A DNA stretch of 64,000 nucleotides. It comes from Arthrobacter sp. 24S4-2 (GTDB lineage: Bacteria; Actinomycetota; Actinomycetes; Actinomycetales; Micrococcaceae). Both the position numbers and the translations under genes were made by a program. Below, piece after piece: positions 12,048-21,321 of the stretch. The notes beneath the pieces are model-generated. The model did not search any database, had not been told where the DNA came from, and was given only the letters and a program-made list of their open reading frames with translations. Positions within the stretch are counted from its first letter, which is position 1. Every line of letters begins with the position of its first letter. The stretch covers positions 3,224,001 through 3,288,000 of the forward strand of contig NZ_CP040018.1 of assembly GCF_005280255.1 (NCBI RefSeq), written 5' to 3'.

Positions 12048-13428
12048 CAGTACCCGCCGGCGGGGGCGGAAGCAGGCGCTGTTTTTTCCTGGTCGGGGCC
12101 GTGGCGGTACGGAGTGTTGAGCTCGCCGTTCAGGACGGTGGGATGGCCCCTGAAGAACGTCGCCACAACCTTGCCCGGGAGTTCCCTGCCGGCGAACGGA
12201 GAGTTACGGCCCATGGTTGCCATCTTAGAAGGGTCCACGGTCCAGCGTGCAGCCGGGTCCACCAGTGTGACGTTGGCGGGTTCGCCCACTTCCAGCGGAC
12301 GTCCCTGGTCCGCGACCCGGCCGATCACGGCGGGAGCGGCGGACGTCACCCGGGCGAAGTCCGCCCAGCCCATCAGGCCGGTTTCGATCATGGTCTCCTG
12401 CACCACGGACAGGGCCGTTTCCAGCCCGGTCATGCCCATGGCCGCTTGAGCCCATTCGCATTCCTTGTGTTCGCTGGGGTGCGGGGCGTGGTCCGTGCCG
12501 ACGACGTCGATGGTGCCGTCGGCCAGGGCGGCGCGCAGGGCCTGGACATCGGAGTCCGTGCGCAGCGGCGGGTTGACCTTGTAGACGGGGTCGTAGCTGC
12601 GGACCAGCTCGTCGGTGAGCAGCAGGTGGTGGGGGGTCACTTCGGCGGTGACGTTGATTCCACGCGCCTTGGCCCAGCGGATGATCTCCACCGAGCCTGC
12701 CGTGGAAACGTGGCACACGTGCAGCCTGGAACCGACGTGCTGGGCCAGCAGGACGTCCCGGGCGATGATGCTTTCCTCGGCCACGGCGGGCCAGCCCGTC
12801 AGGCCGAGCACGGCCGAGACGTCGCCTTCGTTCATCTGGGCGCCGGCGGTCAGCCGGGGTTCCTGCGCGTGCTGGGCCACCACGCCGTCGAACGCCTTGA
12901 CGTATTCGAGGGCCCGGCGCATGATCACGGGGTCGTGCACGCAGATGCCGTCGTCGGAAAAGACCCGGACTTTGGCGCGGGAGTCGGCCATCGCGCCGAG
13001 TTCGGCCAGCTGCTCCCCCGCAAGGCCCACCGTCACCGCACCGACGGGGCGGACGTCCACCCAGCCGGCGGAGCGGCCCAGGGTGTGCACCTGCTCCACG
13101 ACGCCGGCGGTGTCCGCGACGGGATTGCTGTTGGCCATGGCGTGCACTGCCGTGTAGCCGCCCAGAGCGGCGGCGCGGGTGCCGGTTTCCACGGTTTCGG
13201 CGTCTTCGCGGCCGGGTTCGCGCAGATGCGTGTGGATGTCCACCATGCCCGGCAGGGCTACGAGGCCGGCTGCCTCGATGACGGTGGCGCCGTCGGCTGA
13301 AAGGTCCGAGCCCCGTGCGGCGATGATGCCGTCGCGGATCAGGAGGTCTTCAGCTGCGCCGCCGAGAATGGCTGCGCCCCGGACGAGGTAGGCCCGCTGT
13401 TGGCTGCATCCTGTTGATCGTGTGCCAT
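12047..13428 (-). CDS. pyrC: Dihydroorotase (frameshifted near 13393-13395)
   Basis: Zinc amidohydrolase that cyclises carbamoyl aspartate to dihydroorotate. The metal ligands are visible: HTH in MVDIHTHLREPG, later His residues in EVTPHHLLL, and the GTDHAPH Asp. The ATG at 13428 overlaps the pyrB stop (TGATG) and has AAGGAG eight bases upstream, but that frame stops after 30 codons. One added G in the short run at 13393-13395 joins MAHDQQDAANSG directly to AYLVRGAAILGG..., the expected amidohydrolase N-terminus, giving 460 residues. Without correction only the 399-residue piece from 13246 is open and would lack the first beta-barrel strands. Probably a sequencing deletion. Confidence 0.92.
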
Positions 13429-14456
13429 CAGTGGCTCTCCTTGGTGGAATAGTCGGCCGTGGAATAGGCGGCGCTGGGGGTGGCTGCTGGTTCGCGGGTG
13501 GCCCCGGAGAGCAGCAGGTACAGGGCGGCCATGCGGATGGACACGCCGTTGCGCACCTGCGCCAGCACGGTGGAACGGGGTGAATCCGCGGCTGCGGAGG
13601 AAATTTCCAGGCCCCGGTTCATGGGCCCGGGGTGCATGATGATGGTGTCCTTCAGGCCCAGCGTGTCCAGGGCGCGGAGGCGGTTGTCGTCGAAGCCCCA
13701 GCGGCGGGAGTATTCCCGCGTCGTGGGGAAGAAGGAAGCATTCATCCGTTCGCCCTGGACGCGAAGCATCATCACGGCGTCCACGCCCTTCGCCAGGGTC
13801 TCGTCCATGTTGTAGCTGACGCTGCAGGGCCACTGTCCGACGCCGATGGGCAGCAGGGTGGGCGGCGCCACCAGGGTGACCTCCGCCCCGAGCGTGCGCA
13901 GCAGCCAGACGTTCGAACGGGCCACACGGGAGTGCAGCACGTCGCCGGCGATGGCGACGCGCATGCCCTTGAGGTCCGCCCCGGCGGACGGTATCCCCTT
14001 GAGCCGGCTCCAGTGCCGGCGCATGGTGAAAGCATCCAGCAGGGCCTGGGTGGGGTGTTCATGCGTGCCGTCGCCGGCGTTGATGACGGCGGCGTCGATC
14101 CAGTCCGTGGCGGCCAGCCGGTGCGGCGCCCCGGAGGCCCAGTGGCGGATGACGACGGCGTCCGCCCCCATGGCGGCCAGCGTTTGGGCCGTGTCCTTCA
14201 GGGACTCGCCCTTGGACACGGAAGACCCCTTGGCTGCGAAGTTGATGACGTCCGCCGAGAGCCGCTTCGCCGCGGCCTCGAAGGAAATGCGCGTGCGGGT
14301 GGAGTCCTCGAAGAACAGGTTCACCACGGTGCGGCCGCGAAGGGCGGGCAGCTTCTTGACTTCGCGGTCCCCCACCGCAGCCATTTCCTCGGCGGTGTCG
14401 AGGATGCGGATGGCGTTGCCCAGGCTGAGGTCCTCGGTGGAGAGCAGGTGCTTCAT
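13428..14456 (-). CDS. pyrB: Aspartate carbamoyltransferase catalytic subunit
   Basis: Condenses carbamoyl phosphate with aspartate, the committed step of pyrimidine synthesis. 342 residues with the carbamoyl-phosphate signature FEDSTRTRIS (about 49-58), KGSSVSKGES near 75, and MHPGPMNRG near 275. No pyrI regulatory subunit is nearby, consistent with the actinobacterial type in which PyrB and PyrC may associate. The ATG overlaps the pyrR stop by four bases (ATGA) and the stop touches the pyrC start. Confidence 0.96.
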   Translation of the reverse strand: MKHLLSTEDLSLGNAIRILDTAEEMAAVGDREVKKLPALRGRTVVNLFFEDSTRTRISFEAAAKRLSADVINFAAKGSSVSKGESLKDTAQTLAAMGADAVVIRHWASGAPHRLAATDWIDAAVINAGDGTHEHPTQALLDAFTMRRHWSRLKGIPSAGADLKGMRVAIAGDVLHSRVARSNVWLLRTLGAEVTLVAPPTLLPIGVGQWPCSVSYNMDETLAKGVDAVMMLRVQGERMNASFFPTTREYSRRWGFDDNRLRALDTLGLKDTIIMHPGPMNRGLEISSAAADSPRSTVLAQVRNGVSIRMAALYLLLSGATREPAATPSAAYSTADYSTKESH

Positions 14457-15037
14457 GCGCCAGCCTCGATGACCACTTCGTTAACCGGAGTGCCGTCAAC
14501 GGAGTCGGTTTCTTCGAGCCGGACCCGGACCTTCTCGGACGAGGAGGTGGGGAGGTTCTTGCCGACGTGGTCGGCGCGGATGGGAAGCTCGCGGTGTCCG
14601 CGGTCGATCATGACTGCGAGCCGGACGATGCGCGGACGGCCAAGGTCCACGATGGCATCGAGGGCTGCGCGGATGGTCCGACCGGAATAGAGGACGTCGT
14701 CGATCAGGACCACCACCTTGTTGTCGATGCCGGTGCGCGGCAGTTGGGTGGGATACGGGGGCCGCGTGGGCTGGTGGGACAGATCGTCCCGGAACATGGT
14801 GACGTCCAGCTGGCCTACGATGGCGGCGGCGTCAACAGTGGGATCGGCGGCGGCGATTTTCTTTGCCAGGCGAACGGCCAGCGGGTAGCCGCGGCGCGGA
14901 ATGCCCAGCAGCACCAGATCCTGGGAACCCTTGTTGGCCTCGAGGATCTCATGGGCGATACGAGTGAGAGCACGGTCAATGTCCGCAGAGTTGAGCACAA
15001 CCCTGGCCGGAACCGGTGCTTCTGTGACTGAAGTCAA
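14453..15037 (-). CDS. pyrR: Bifunctional pyr operon regulator / uracil phosphoribosyltransferase
   Basis: RNA-binding attenuation or translation regulator of pyrimidine genes; family members also have weak uracil phosphoribosyltransferase activity. The PRPP-binding motif VLIDDVLYSGRT is near residue 105 and the family's LGIPRRGYPLA near 45. The TTG at 15037 is chosen because GGGGAG lies eight bases upstream and the product (194 residues) has the expected length; the GTG at 15064 would add nine basic residues with no ribosome site. It is the first gene of the pyr operon, consistent with autoregulation through its own leader. Confidence 0.95.
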   Translation of the reverse strand: MTSVTEAPVPARVVLNSADIDRALTRIAHEILEANKGSQDLVLLGIPRRGYPLAVRLAKKIAAADPTVDAAAIVGQLDVTMFRDDLSHQPTRPPYPTQLPRTGIDNKVVVLIDDVLYSGRTIRAALDAIVDLGRPRIVRLAVMIDRGHRELPIRADHVGKNLPTSSSEKVRVRLEETDSVDGTPVNEVVIEAGA

Positions 15038-15073
15038 CGCTCGTCTCCCCTTTCCCCGCCTCACGGGACGGAA

Positions 15074-15088
15074 TTAAAAAAGGAACAT
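15074..15088 (-). promoter_or_regulatory. Candidate pyr leader mini-ORF with a T6 run
   Basis: Upstream of pyrR on the minus strand is a four-codon reading frame (ATG TTC CTT TTT TAA) with GAAGAG a few bases before it and a run of six T inside. It is 36 bases ahead of the pyrR start and is followed by a small CCCG/CGGG hairpin. A U-tract here could sense UTP through pausing or slippage, or the site could be a PyrR target. This is inference from position only. Confidence 0.3.
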
Positions 15089-15439
15089 TTGCTCTTCAAA
15101 ATTACCACACGGCCCCTCCCGGGCCGGCCGCCAGCCTGTCGCCGCGCAGGCGTTTAACATCACACCCGCAGGAGAGTGAGGCCTGCCCGCAATACCCAAA
15201 CGTCTGCGGAACTCCGAGTGTTCACAACATCCCGTGGGGTGTGGTGAGCCGTGCATTCGGGTGGCCGACACTCGGGCGACCCCATAATTCGCGCCTGTAT
15301 GCTCGCCGAACTATCCGTCGGCACAGAAAGGCATGCGGCAAGGACGCTACTAGTGACGGGTAGGGGCGCCGGGTTGACCGCGCCCGGAAAGACCCGCAAA
15401 CCGTTCATCAGCGCATCAGCTCATTGGGGAGTCCAAATT
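15089..15439. other. Divergent intergenic region between pyrR and the GH25-like gene
   Basis: About 350 bases without a supportable gene. It should hold the pyr operon promoter (minus) and that of the secreted GH25-like gene (plus). A 6-bp hairpin (CGGCCC/GGGCCG) lies on the pyr leader side near 15115-15135. On the plus side CATAAT and TATGCT resemble -10 boxes but have no matching -35. No tRNA or known riboswitch is recognisable. Confidence 0.5.
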
Positions 15440-17181
15440 ATGAGTAGGAAAATCCTTGCTGCCATTTTGGCGGCTTTTTTGGCCGTTGCCGGCATTGTTG
15501 CCGCTCCCGCCGCGTACTCGGCGCCGAACCCTTCCGTGAAAGTCCTCGATACCGCCAACACCATCACCGACCCGGCCTGGTTTGTCCAGGCCTACAACGC
15601 CGGGTTCCGCCTCTACATCATGCATTCCACCGCATGGGGCACCTGCGATCCCTGGTACCGGACACAGACCCAACTCAAGATGGCACTCAACGCGGGGCTC
15701 ATGATCGCCGTCTACACCCGTGACCCTCGCTGTTGGCAGGGCGGCATCTCGCGGCCGGGCCGTTCCAGAACCAACTCCAGTTTTTCGCGCTGGACGTCGA
15801 GACCGGAGGCGTCCCGGTCACGAGGGCTATGGTGGACGGCGTCAAGAGCATGGGCGTCAGGCCGGTGATCTACAGCGGTTCGGGGATGTGGCCCCAGATC
15901 ATGAACAACAGCACGGCCTTTGCAGACGTCCCGCTGTGGGACACAAATGCAGGATCCCTTAATTACTCGACGTGGACGGCTGACTACCTCATGCCCACGC
16001 CCGTTCCTTACGGAGGATGGAACACGTCCGCAAACATGCGCATTGGTGTCCAGCAGAAATTCAATCAGACCCTGAACGGCATCGTGGTGGACCTGAACTC
16101 CTTCGACGCCACCTTCCTTGCCGCGCAGCCCCCGGCGAACCACGCCCCCTCAGCCGCCTTCACATCGTCGGCTGCAGGCTTAACGGCGTCCTTCGACGGC
16201 TCAGGCTCCGCGGATCCGGACGGCTCAATCGCCTCGTACAGCTGGGACTTCGGCGACGGGTCCGCCGCAGGCACCGGTTTGAAACCCTCACACACCTATT
16301 CCACCGGCGGTACCTACCAGGTGAAGCTGACCGTGACCGATAACCTCGGCGCAACCGGTTCCGCCACAAACCCGGTAACGGTCACTGCCCCGGCCGCCAC
16401 GGTGCCCGCGGCCCCGACCGGGGTGACTGCCGTGGCCGGAGACGCCTCGGCCACGGTGAGCTGGTCGGCCCCTGATAACGGGGGGTCGGTCATTACTTCC
16501 TACACAGTCACGCCCTACGCGGGGTCAACGGCGCAGACGCCTGTGCAGGTTACCGGCAACCCGCCAGCGACGCGCACCACCGTCACGGGACTGGTGAACG
16601 GCACCCCGTACACTTTCACAGTCTCAGCCACCAACGCCGTCGGAACCTCGGCGCCGTCTGCGCCCGCCGGCCCGGTGACGCCGACTGCGCCGCAGTCCGT
16701 TGTCCTGAACGGAGGCTTCGAATCAGGTCTGGCATCGTGGATGGCAGCCGGAATATCCCCGCCGAAACCCGCGGGCACGGCACACAGCGGCACAGGCTCC
16801 GCGCTTCTTGGTGTCACCAGCGGCAGCGAGCCGTTGGGCGACAGCACGCTGTCCCAGTCCATAACCGTGCCTCCCACCGGCACGTCCACGCTGTCGTTCT
16901 GGTACCAGCCGCATACGACGGACGCCATATGCGGCGCCAAGAATAGGAAGAACTGCAAGTGGGATTGGATGGAGGGGCAGGTGCGCAGCTCCACCGGCAG
17001 CACGCTCACGTCGCTATTCAAGCTGAACAGCAATTCGGGAACCTGGACCCGCATCACAGCCGACCTTTCAGCCTTCAGAGGCCAGACCGCCACGCTGTGG
17101 TTCAATGTGCACCTCGACGGTGCGGTTCCCGCCGACAACACCTGGATGTACCTTGACGACGTGAGCGTCATCAACGGCTAA
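15440..17181 (+). CDS. Secreted GH25-like glycoside hydrolase with PKD, Fn3 and C-terminal binding domains (frameshifted near 15745-15752)
   Basis: Predicted exported cell-wall or polysaccharide hydrolase. A Sec signal peptide (MSRK + hydrophobic core, cleavage after AYSA near residue 28) precedes a GH25-type domain carrying the DxE motif in FALDVETGG. Next come a PKD domain (AAFTSS...SYSWDFGDGS...HTY), one Fn3 domain (PAAPTGVTAVAGDASATVSW) and a C-terminal beta-sandwich like a carbohydrate-binding module (NGGFESGLASW...YLDDVSV). As read, the frame breaks after CWQGGIS; adding one base near 15749-15752 joins it to AAGPFQNQLQFF, giving 580 residues. Unrepaired it would be a 142-residue secreted stub plus a leaderless fragment. 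ATG with GGGGAG upstream. PrsW follows 20 bases later. Confidence 0.85.
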
Positions 17182-17201
17182 AGGGACATAGGCTCGGTCA
17201 C

Positions 17202-18458
17202 ATGACATCGAACGCGCCATGGCCGCAGCACGGTCCCCCAGGCGGCAACGGCCAGCGGCCCCTTCTGCCCCAGCAGACCAATCCCACCTGGATGGGCCAG
17301 GTCCGGCCGGGTCATTACCTGGCAGCACCGGCCAACGAGGCACCCGCCGTCAACACCGTGATTCCCCCAGGTGCGGCGGGCGGCCGCACCGCTGGCGGCG
17401 TAATCGGGCTGCTGGTCGGTGGCGTTTTTCTGGCGTTCGCCGGCCTCTTCCTGGTGCTCCCCTACCTTGTGGGCAACACGGGAGTCACCGGGTTCGTCGT
17501 CGGTTTCATCGCGTCGCTTGTGCCGCTGGGCGCCGTGCTCCTGGCTGTCTATGTCATCGACCGCTGGGAGCCCGAGCCCAAACGCCTGCTGCTGTTTGCC
17601 TTCCTGTGGGGCGCCGTCGTCTCCATTTCGGTCACGCTGATCCTCCAGCCGTTCTTTGCGCTGGCCGCAGCGCCTCCGGTGGGCATGGACTACCGGACGT
17701 TCGCCGTCACCGTCCAGGCGCCCGTGGTGGAGGAATTCGCCAAGTCCCTTGGCCTGCTGCTGCTCCTGGTGCTGGCCCGGAAGCACTTCGACGGCCCCGT
17801 GGACGGTGTGGTGTTCGCCTTCACCATTGCCGGCGGCTTCGCCTTCACGGAGAACATCCTGTACTTCGGGCGGGCCATCGCCGAGTCCGGCACACCGGGC
17901 GCCGACCTGGCGGTGGTGTTCTTCCTGAGGGGCGTCATGTCCCCGTTCGCCCACGCCATCTTCACCGGGACCACGGGGCTCATCCTAGGGTTTGCAGCCC
18001 GACGCTGGCACACCGGAATGTCCGTGGCGGCATTCTTCGTGGGCCTTGTTCCGGCGATGTTCCTGCACAGCATGTGGAACAGCATGGGCCAGGACTTCCT
18101 GGTGCAGTACATCCTGGTCCAGCTCCCCATCTTCGTGCTCGCGGTCGTCGCCATTGTGCTGCTGCGCGTCGCAGAAAACCGGCTGACCCGGCAACGGCTG
18201 AAGGAGTATGCCGCAGCGGGCTGGTTCACGCCGCCTGAAGTGAAGATGCTGGCGACCGTCAGCGGCCGCCGTGCGGCCGTCCGCTGGGCAAGGCAGTTTG
18301 GCCGGGGTCCGCAAATGAAGTCGTTCCTGAGTGCGGCCACAGAACTCGCCTTCATCCGGCAACGGATCCTGAGCGGCCGCGACGTCCCTGCCCACCAGCT
18401 GGACGAACACCGCCAGCTGGCGGAAATCGTGGCCCGGCGGGATGCGGTCCTGCGCTAA
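17202..18458 (+). CDS. PrsW-family intramembrane metalloprotease
   Basis: Multi-pass membrane protease of the PrsW/CAAX-like group. The 418-residue protein has a 60-residue Pro-rich cytoplasmic N-terminus, then about eight membrane helices. The family motifs are intact: EExxK (E177, E178, K181 in VVEEFAK), FxxxE (F213-E217), H251 (SPFAH) and H289 (HSMWN). A soluble C-terminal tail of about 85 residues follows. B. subtilis PrsW cleaves an anti-sigma factor, but no sigma/anti-sigma pair is present here, so the substrate is unknown. It starts 20 bases after the secreted GH25-like gene, suggesting cotranscription. It ends before a strong bidirectional terminator. Confidence 0.88.
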   Translation: MTSNAPWPQHGPPGGNGQRPLLPQQTNPTWMGQVRPGHYLAAPANEAPAVNTVIPPGAAGGRTAGGVIGLLVGGVFLAFAGLFLVLPYLVGNTGVTGFVVGFIASLVPLGAVLLAVYVIDRWEPEPKRLLLFAFLWGAVVSISVTLILQPFFALAAAPPVGMDYRTFAVTVQAPVVEEFAKSLGLLLLLVLARKHFDGPVDGVVFAFTIAGGFAFTENILYFGRAIAESGTPGADLAVVFFLRGVMSPFAHAIFTGTTGLILGFAARRWHTGMSVAAFFVGLVPAMFLHSMWNSMGQDFLVQYILVQLPIFVLAVVAIVLLRVAENRLTRQRLKEYAAAGWFTPPEVKMLATVSGRRAAVRWARQFGRGPQMKSFLSAATELAFIRQRILSGRDVPAHQLDEHRQLAEIVARRDAVLR

Positions 18459-18520
18459 GCCGGCCGCCGGCGTCGTCACTGCTTTGGCGCTTTTTCACTG
18501 CGCTGGCGCTTTAAAGCACC

Positions 18521-18560
18521 AAAGGGCCGGTGCCCGCCGCGAGGCGGGCACCGGCCCTTT
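18521..18560. terminator. Bidirectional terminator between prsW-like gene and nusB
   Basis: A perfect 18-bp stem (18521-18538 with 18543-18560, arm starting AAAGGGCCGGTG) closes on a GCGA tetraloop. It lies between two convergent genes. Flanking T tracts are only three bases on either strand, so it depends mainly on stem strength, common in actinobacteria. Confidence 0.85.
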
Positions 18561-18582
18561 CCGTGATTTACACCGGCTGCGG

Positions 18583-18993
18583 CTAAGCCAGCAGCGAGGG
18601 CTTGAGCTGCTGGAGCCGGCCCAGCAGGCCGTTGATGAACGACGGCGACTCGTCCGTGGACAGCGTCTTGGCCAGGGCGACGGCCTCGCTTACTGCCACG
18701 CCGTCGGGGACGTCATCGTTGTAGAGCAGCTCCCAGGTGCCGATGCGCAGGATGGTGCGGTCCACCGAAGGCATGCGTTCGAGCGTCCAGCCCTGCGAAT
18801 AGGTTTCCAGGAATTCGTCGATGGCGGCCTGGTGGGACACCACGCCTTCGACGATCTCGAGCGTGTAGGGATTGACGATCTGGTCGGTTTTTTCACGACG
18901 GGACCGCAGCACATCAAAGGCCGAGAGGGAGCGTTGCTCCGCCTCGAAGAGAACATCCAGGGCCCGGTTACGGGCCTTACCGCGGGCGCTCAC
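18583..18993 (-). CDS. nusB: Transcription antitermination factor NusB
   Basis: All-helical RNA-binding protein that joins NusE (S10) at boxA to support rRNA antitermination. 136 residues, typical size, with RNRALDVLFEAEQR at the N-terminus and the conserved SVDRTILRIGTWELLY segment. GTG start overlaps the last base of the efp stop (TAGTG), so it is translationally coupled to efp. This is the last gene of the aro-efp-nusB operon. Confidence 0.95.
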   Translation of the reverse strand: MSARGKARNRALDVLFEAEQRSLSAFDVLRSRREKTDQIVNPYTLEIVEGVVSHQAAIDEFLETYSQGWTLERMPSVDRTILRIGTWELLYNDDVPDGVAVSEAVALAKTLSTDESPSFINGLLGRLQQLKPSLLA

Positions 18994-19556
18994 TAGTCGT
19001 TGACCCGGCCGAGGTAGCTGCCGTCACGGGTGTCGACCTTGACCTTGGTGTTGTTCTCGACAAACAGCGGCACCTGGATCTCGTAGCCGGTTTCAAGCGT
19101 TGCAGGCTTGGTGCCTGCCGAGGAGCGGTCGCCCTGCAGGCCCGGCTCGGTGTAGGTGATTTCCAGCACGACGCTCGGCGGCAGTTCGATGTACAGCGGG
19201 GTGCCTTCGTGGATGGCAATGTTGACCTGCTGGTTTTCCAGCATGAAGTTGGTGGCGTCGCCAACGGTGGCGCCGGAGACGGTGATCTGGTCGTAGTCCT
19301 GGGTGTCCATGAACACGTAGTCCGCACCGTCCTGGTACAGGTACTGGTAGTCGCGGCGGTCAACCGTGGCGGTCTCGATCTTGAGGCCGGCGTTGAAGGT
19401 CTTGTCGACTACCTTGCCGGACATGACGTTGCGCATCTTGGTGCGGACGAAGGCGCCGCCCTTCCCCGGCTTGACGTGCTGGAACTCGATGATGTTCCAG
19501 AGCTGGCCCTCAAGCTTCAGCACGGTTCCGTTCTTGATGTCGTTTGTGGTTGCCAC
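18993..19556 (-). CDS. efp: Elongation factor P
   Basis: Relieves ribosome stalling at polyproline stretches. 187 residues, three beta-barrel domains, starting MATTNDIKNG. The tip loop reads KPGKGGAFVRTK, with Lys at the functional position. I see no epmA/epmB-type modification genes in the window. GTG start with AGAGGA upstream. A TTGACA-like box at 19643-19648 lacks a good -10 partner, so the promoter is uncertain. Confidence 0.96.
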   Translation of the reverse strand: MATTNDIKNGTVLKLEGQLWNIIEFQHVKPGKGGAFVRTKMRNVMSGKVVDKTFNAGLKIETATVDRRDYQYLYQDGADYVFMDTQDYDQITVSGATVGDATNFMLENQQVNIAIHEGTPLYIELPPSVVLEITYTEPGLQGDRSSAGTKPATLETGYEIQVPLFVENNTKVKVDTRDGSYLGRVND

Positions 19557-19699
19557 TGATATCCTCTGGTTTCTATCTGACTGCTTCTAGCTGCCAGCCG
19601 GTTATGTCAGGCGGGCACGCCCAAAGGCCGCCAGCGAGTATTTGTCAAAAATCCAAGATCCATTCTACCGGTAATGCCGGCAGGCTGCCGCGACGGCCC

Positions 19700-20206
19700 C
19701 TAGGACGCCATTTCCAGGACGTTCCGCGCCCGCTGCAGGGCGACAGTGGAGGAATAGATCAGAGCGGCATCGGCAGCCCCTGCCACGCGCAGGTCCAGGG
19801 CTTTGGCAAACTCCTCGACGGCCGCCGAAGTGTTTCCACTGGCATAGTAGGCCCGGCCCAGGTGCTGGTGCGCCAGCGCCTCCAGCTCGGTTCCCTGGAC
19901 TTCGCCCAGGAGTTGGCGGAAGAGGTCCACCGCCCGGTCAAAGCGCTTGGCAACGCGCAGGACCTCGGCTTCGAAGGCACGCAGCCGGAAGGATTCGGGG
20001 TCGTTGTAGCGTGCCTCGGCGAGCAGCTCCGCAGCATCTGCCGCGTGGCCTTCCACCAGGAGGACCATGATGCGGTCAGCAGGATCGGTCGACGACTGGA
20101 GCGCGGTGCTGCACGCTTCCTCGTTCACGATCCCCGGCATCAGGGTGTCGGGGTTGATCTTGATGCCCGGGAAACCCGCGTCCGGCCACTCGCTCGTGCC
20201 GCCCAT
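19700..20206 (-). CDS. TPR-repeat protein of the aro operon
   Basis: Function unknown. 168 residues when started at the ATG at 20206, chosen because GAGGGA lies seven bases upstream (earlier in-frame starts at 20218 and 20233 overlap or abut aroB and lack a site). Residues 55-160 form two to three tetratricopeptide-like helical hairpins (ADAAELLAEARYNDPESF, LGRAYYASGNTSAAVEEFAKAL), so it probably mediates protein contacts. It lies between aroB and efp, where many actinobacteria have aroQ/pepQ instead. Confidence 0.75.
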   Translation of the reverse strand: MGGTSEWPDAGFPGIKINPDTLMPGIVNEEACSTALQSSTDPADRIMVLLVEGHAADAAELLAEARYNDPESFRLRAFEAEVLRVAKRFDRAVDLFRQLLGEVQGTELEALAHQHLGRAYYASGNTSAAVEEFAKALDLRVAGAADAALIYSSTVALQRARNVLEMAS

Positions 20207-20229
20207 GGCATCCCTCATGATTTCGCTTA

Positions 20230-21321
20230 TCAAGAGGCGATCTCCTGGTAGGCCGCGAACAGCAGCGAAGTGTCCGGGACGTCCAGGATTCCCGGACGGG
20301 CCACGCCGTCGAGGACCACAAAACGGAGCAGGTCCCCGCGGGACTTCTTGTCCCGGCGCATACCGTCCAGAAGGCCCTGCCAGCGGTCCTTCCGGTACGT
20401 GACCGGCAGTCCAAGGGTTTCCAGGATGCTGCGGTGGCGGTCCGCGTCGGCATCGCTGAGACGCCCTACGCTGCGGGCCAGTTCGGCCGCGAACATCATC
20501 CCCACCGACACGGCGGCGCCGTGCCGCCAGGAGTAGCGTTCCACGAGCTCGATAGCGTGGCCCAGCGTGTGCCCGTAGTTGAGGATCTCGCGCCGGCCGG
20601 TTTCCTTGAGGTCCTCGGACACCACCTCGGCCTTGACCGCGATGGCACGTTCAATCAGCTCGCGCAGGGCCGCGGACTGCGGGTCGGTGACGGCGGCGGG
20701 ATCCTTTTCCACGAGGTCGAGGATGGCGGGATCGGCAATGAACCCGCACTTGATCACCTCGGCCATTCCGGAGATCAGTTCGTTTCTGGGGAGGGTGCTG
20801 AGCGTATCCAGGTCCGCCAGGACGGCGGCCGGCGGGTGGAAGGCACCCACCAGGTTCTTGCCTTCAGCGGTGTTGATGCCGGTTTTGCCGCCCACGGAGG
20901 CGTCCACCATGCCGAGCAGGCTCGTGGGCATGTGGATGACCTTGACGCCGCGGAGCCACGTGGCGGCAACGAAGCCGGCGAGGTCGGTGACGGCGCCGCC
21001 GCCGACGGCCACCACGGCGTCGGACCGCGTGAAGTCGTTCTGTCCCAGGACCTGCCAGCAAAACGCGGCCACCTGGATGTGCTTGCCTTCTTCGGCGTCC
21101 GGGATTTCAGCAGTCAGGGCGGTGAATCCGGCCGAAGCCAACTCGTCGCGGACGGTGTCACCGGTGAGCCGCAGGGCCCGGGGGTGGATCACCAGGACGC
21201 GCTTGACGCGCTCCCCCAGCAGCGCAGGAAGGCGTTCCAGCAGGCCGCGGCCCACAACGACGTCGTAATTGTCCGCGGGCGACTTGCCGGTGACCTTGAT
21301 GACGGTTGATTCGCTACTCAC
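20230..21321 (-). CDS. aroB: 3-dehydroquinate synthase
   Basis: Second step of the shikimate pathway: converts DAHP to 3-dehydroquinate with NAD and a divalent metal. 363 residues. Visible features are the NAD-binding AVGGGAVTDLAGFVAATWLRG, the PTSLLGMVDASVGGKTGIN loop, and metal-binding His residues in NYGHTLGHAIE. The start overlaps the aroK stop by four bases. No aroQ/aroD follows in this cluster; a dehydroquinase must be elsewhere. Confidence 0.96.
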   Translation of the reverse strand: MSSESTVIKVTGKSPADNYDVVVGRGLLERLPALLGERVKRVLVIHPRALRLTGDTVRDELASAGFTALTAEIPDAEEGKHIQVAAFCWQVLGQNDFTRSDAVVAVGGGAVTDLAGFVAATWLRGVKVIHMPTSLLGMVDASVGGKTGINTAEGKNLVGAFHPPAAVLADLDTLSTLPRNELISGMAEVIKCGFIADPAILDLVEKDPAAVTDPQSAALRELIERAIAVKAEVVSEDLKETGRREILNYGHTLGHAIELVERYSWRHGAAVSVGMMFAAELARSVGRLSDADADRHRSILETLGLPVTYRKDRWQGLLDGMRRDKKSRGDLLRFVVLDGVARPGILDVPDTSLLFAAYQEIAS

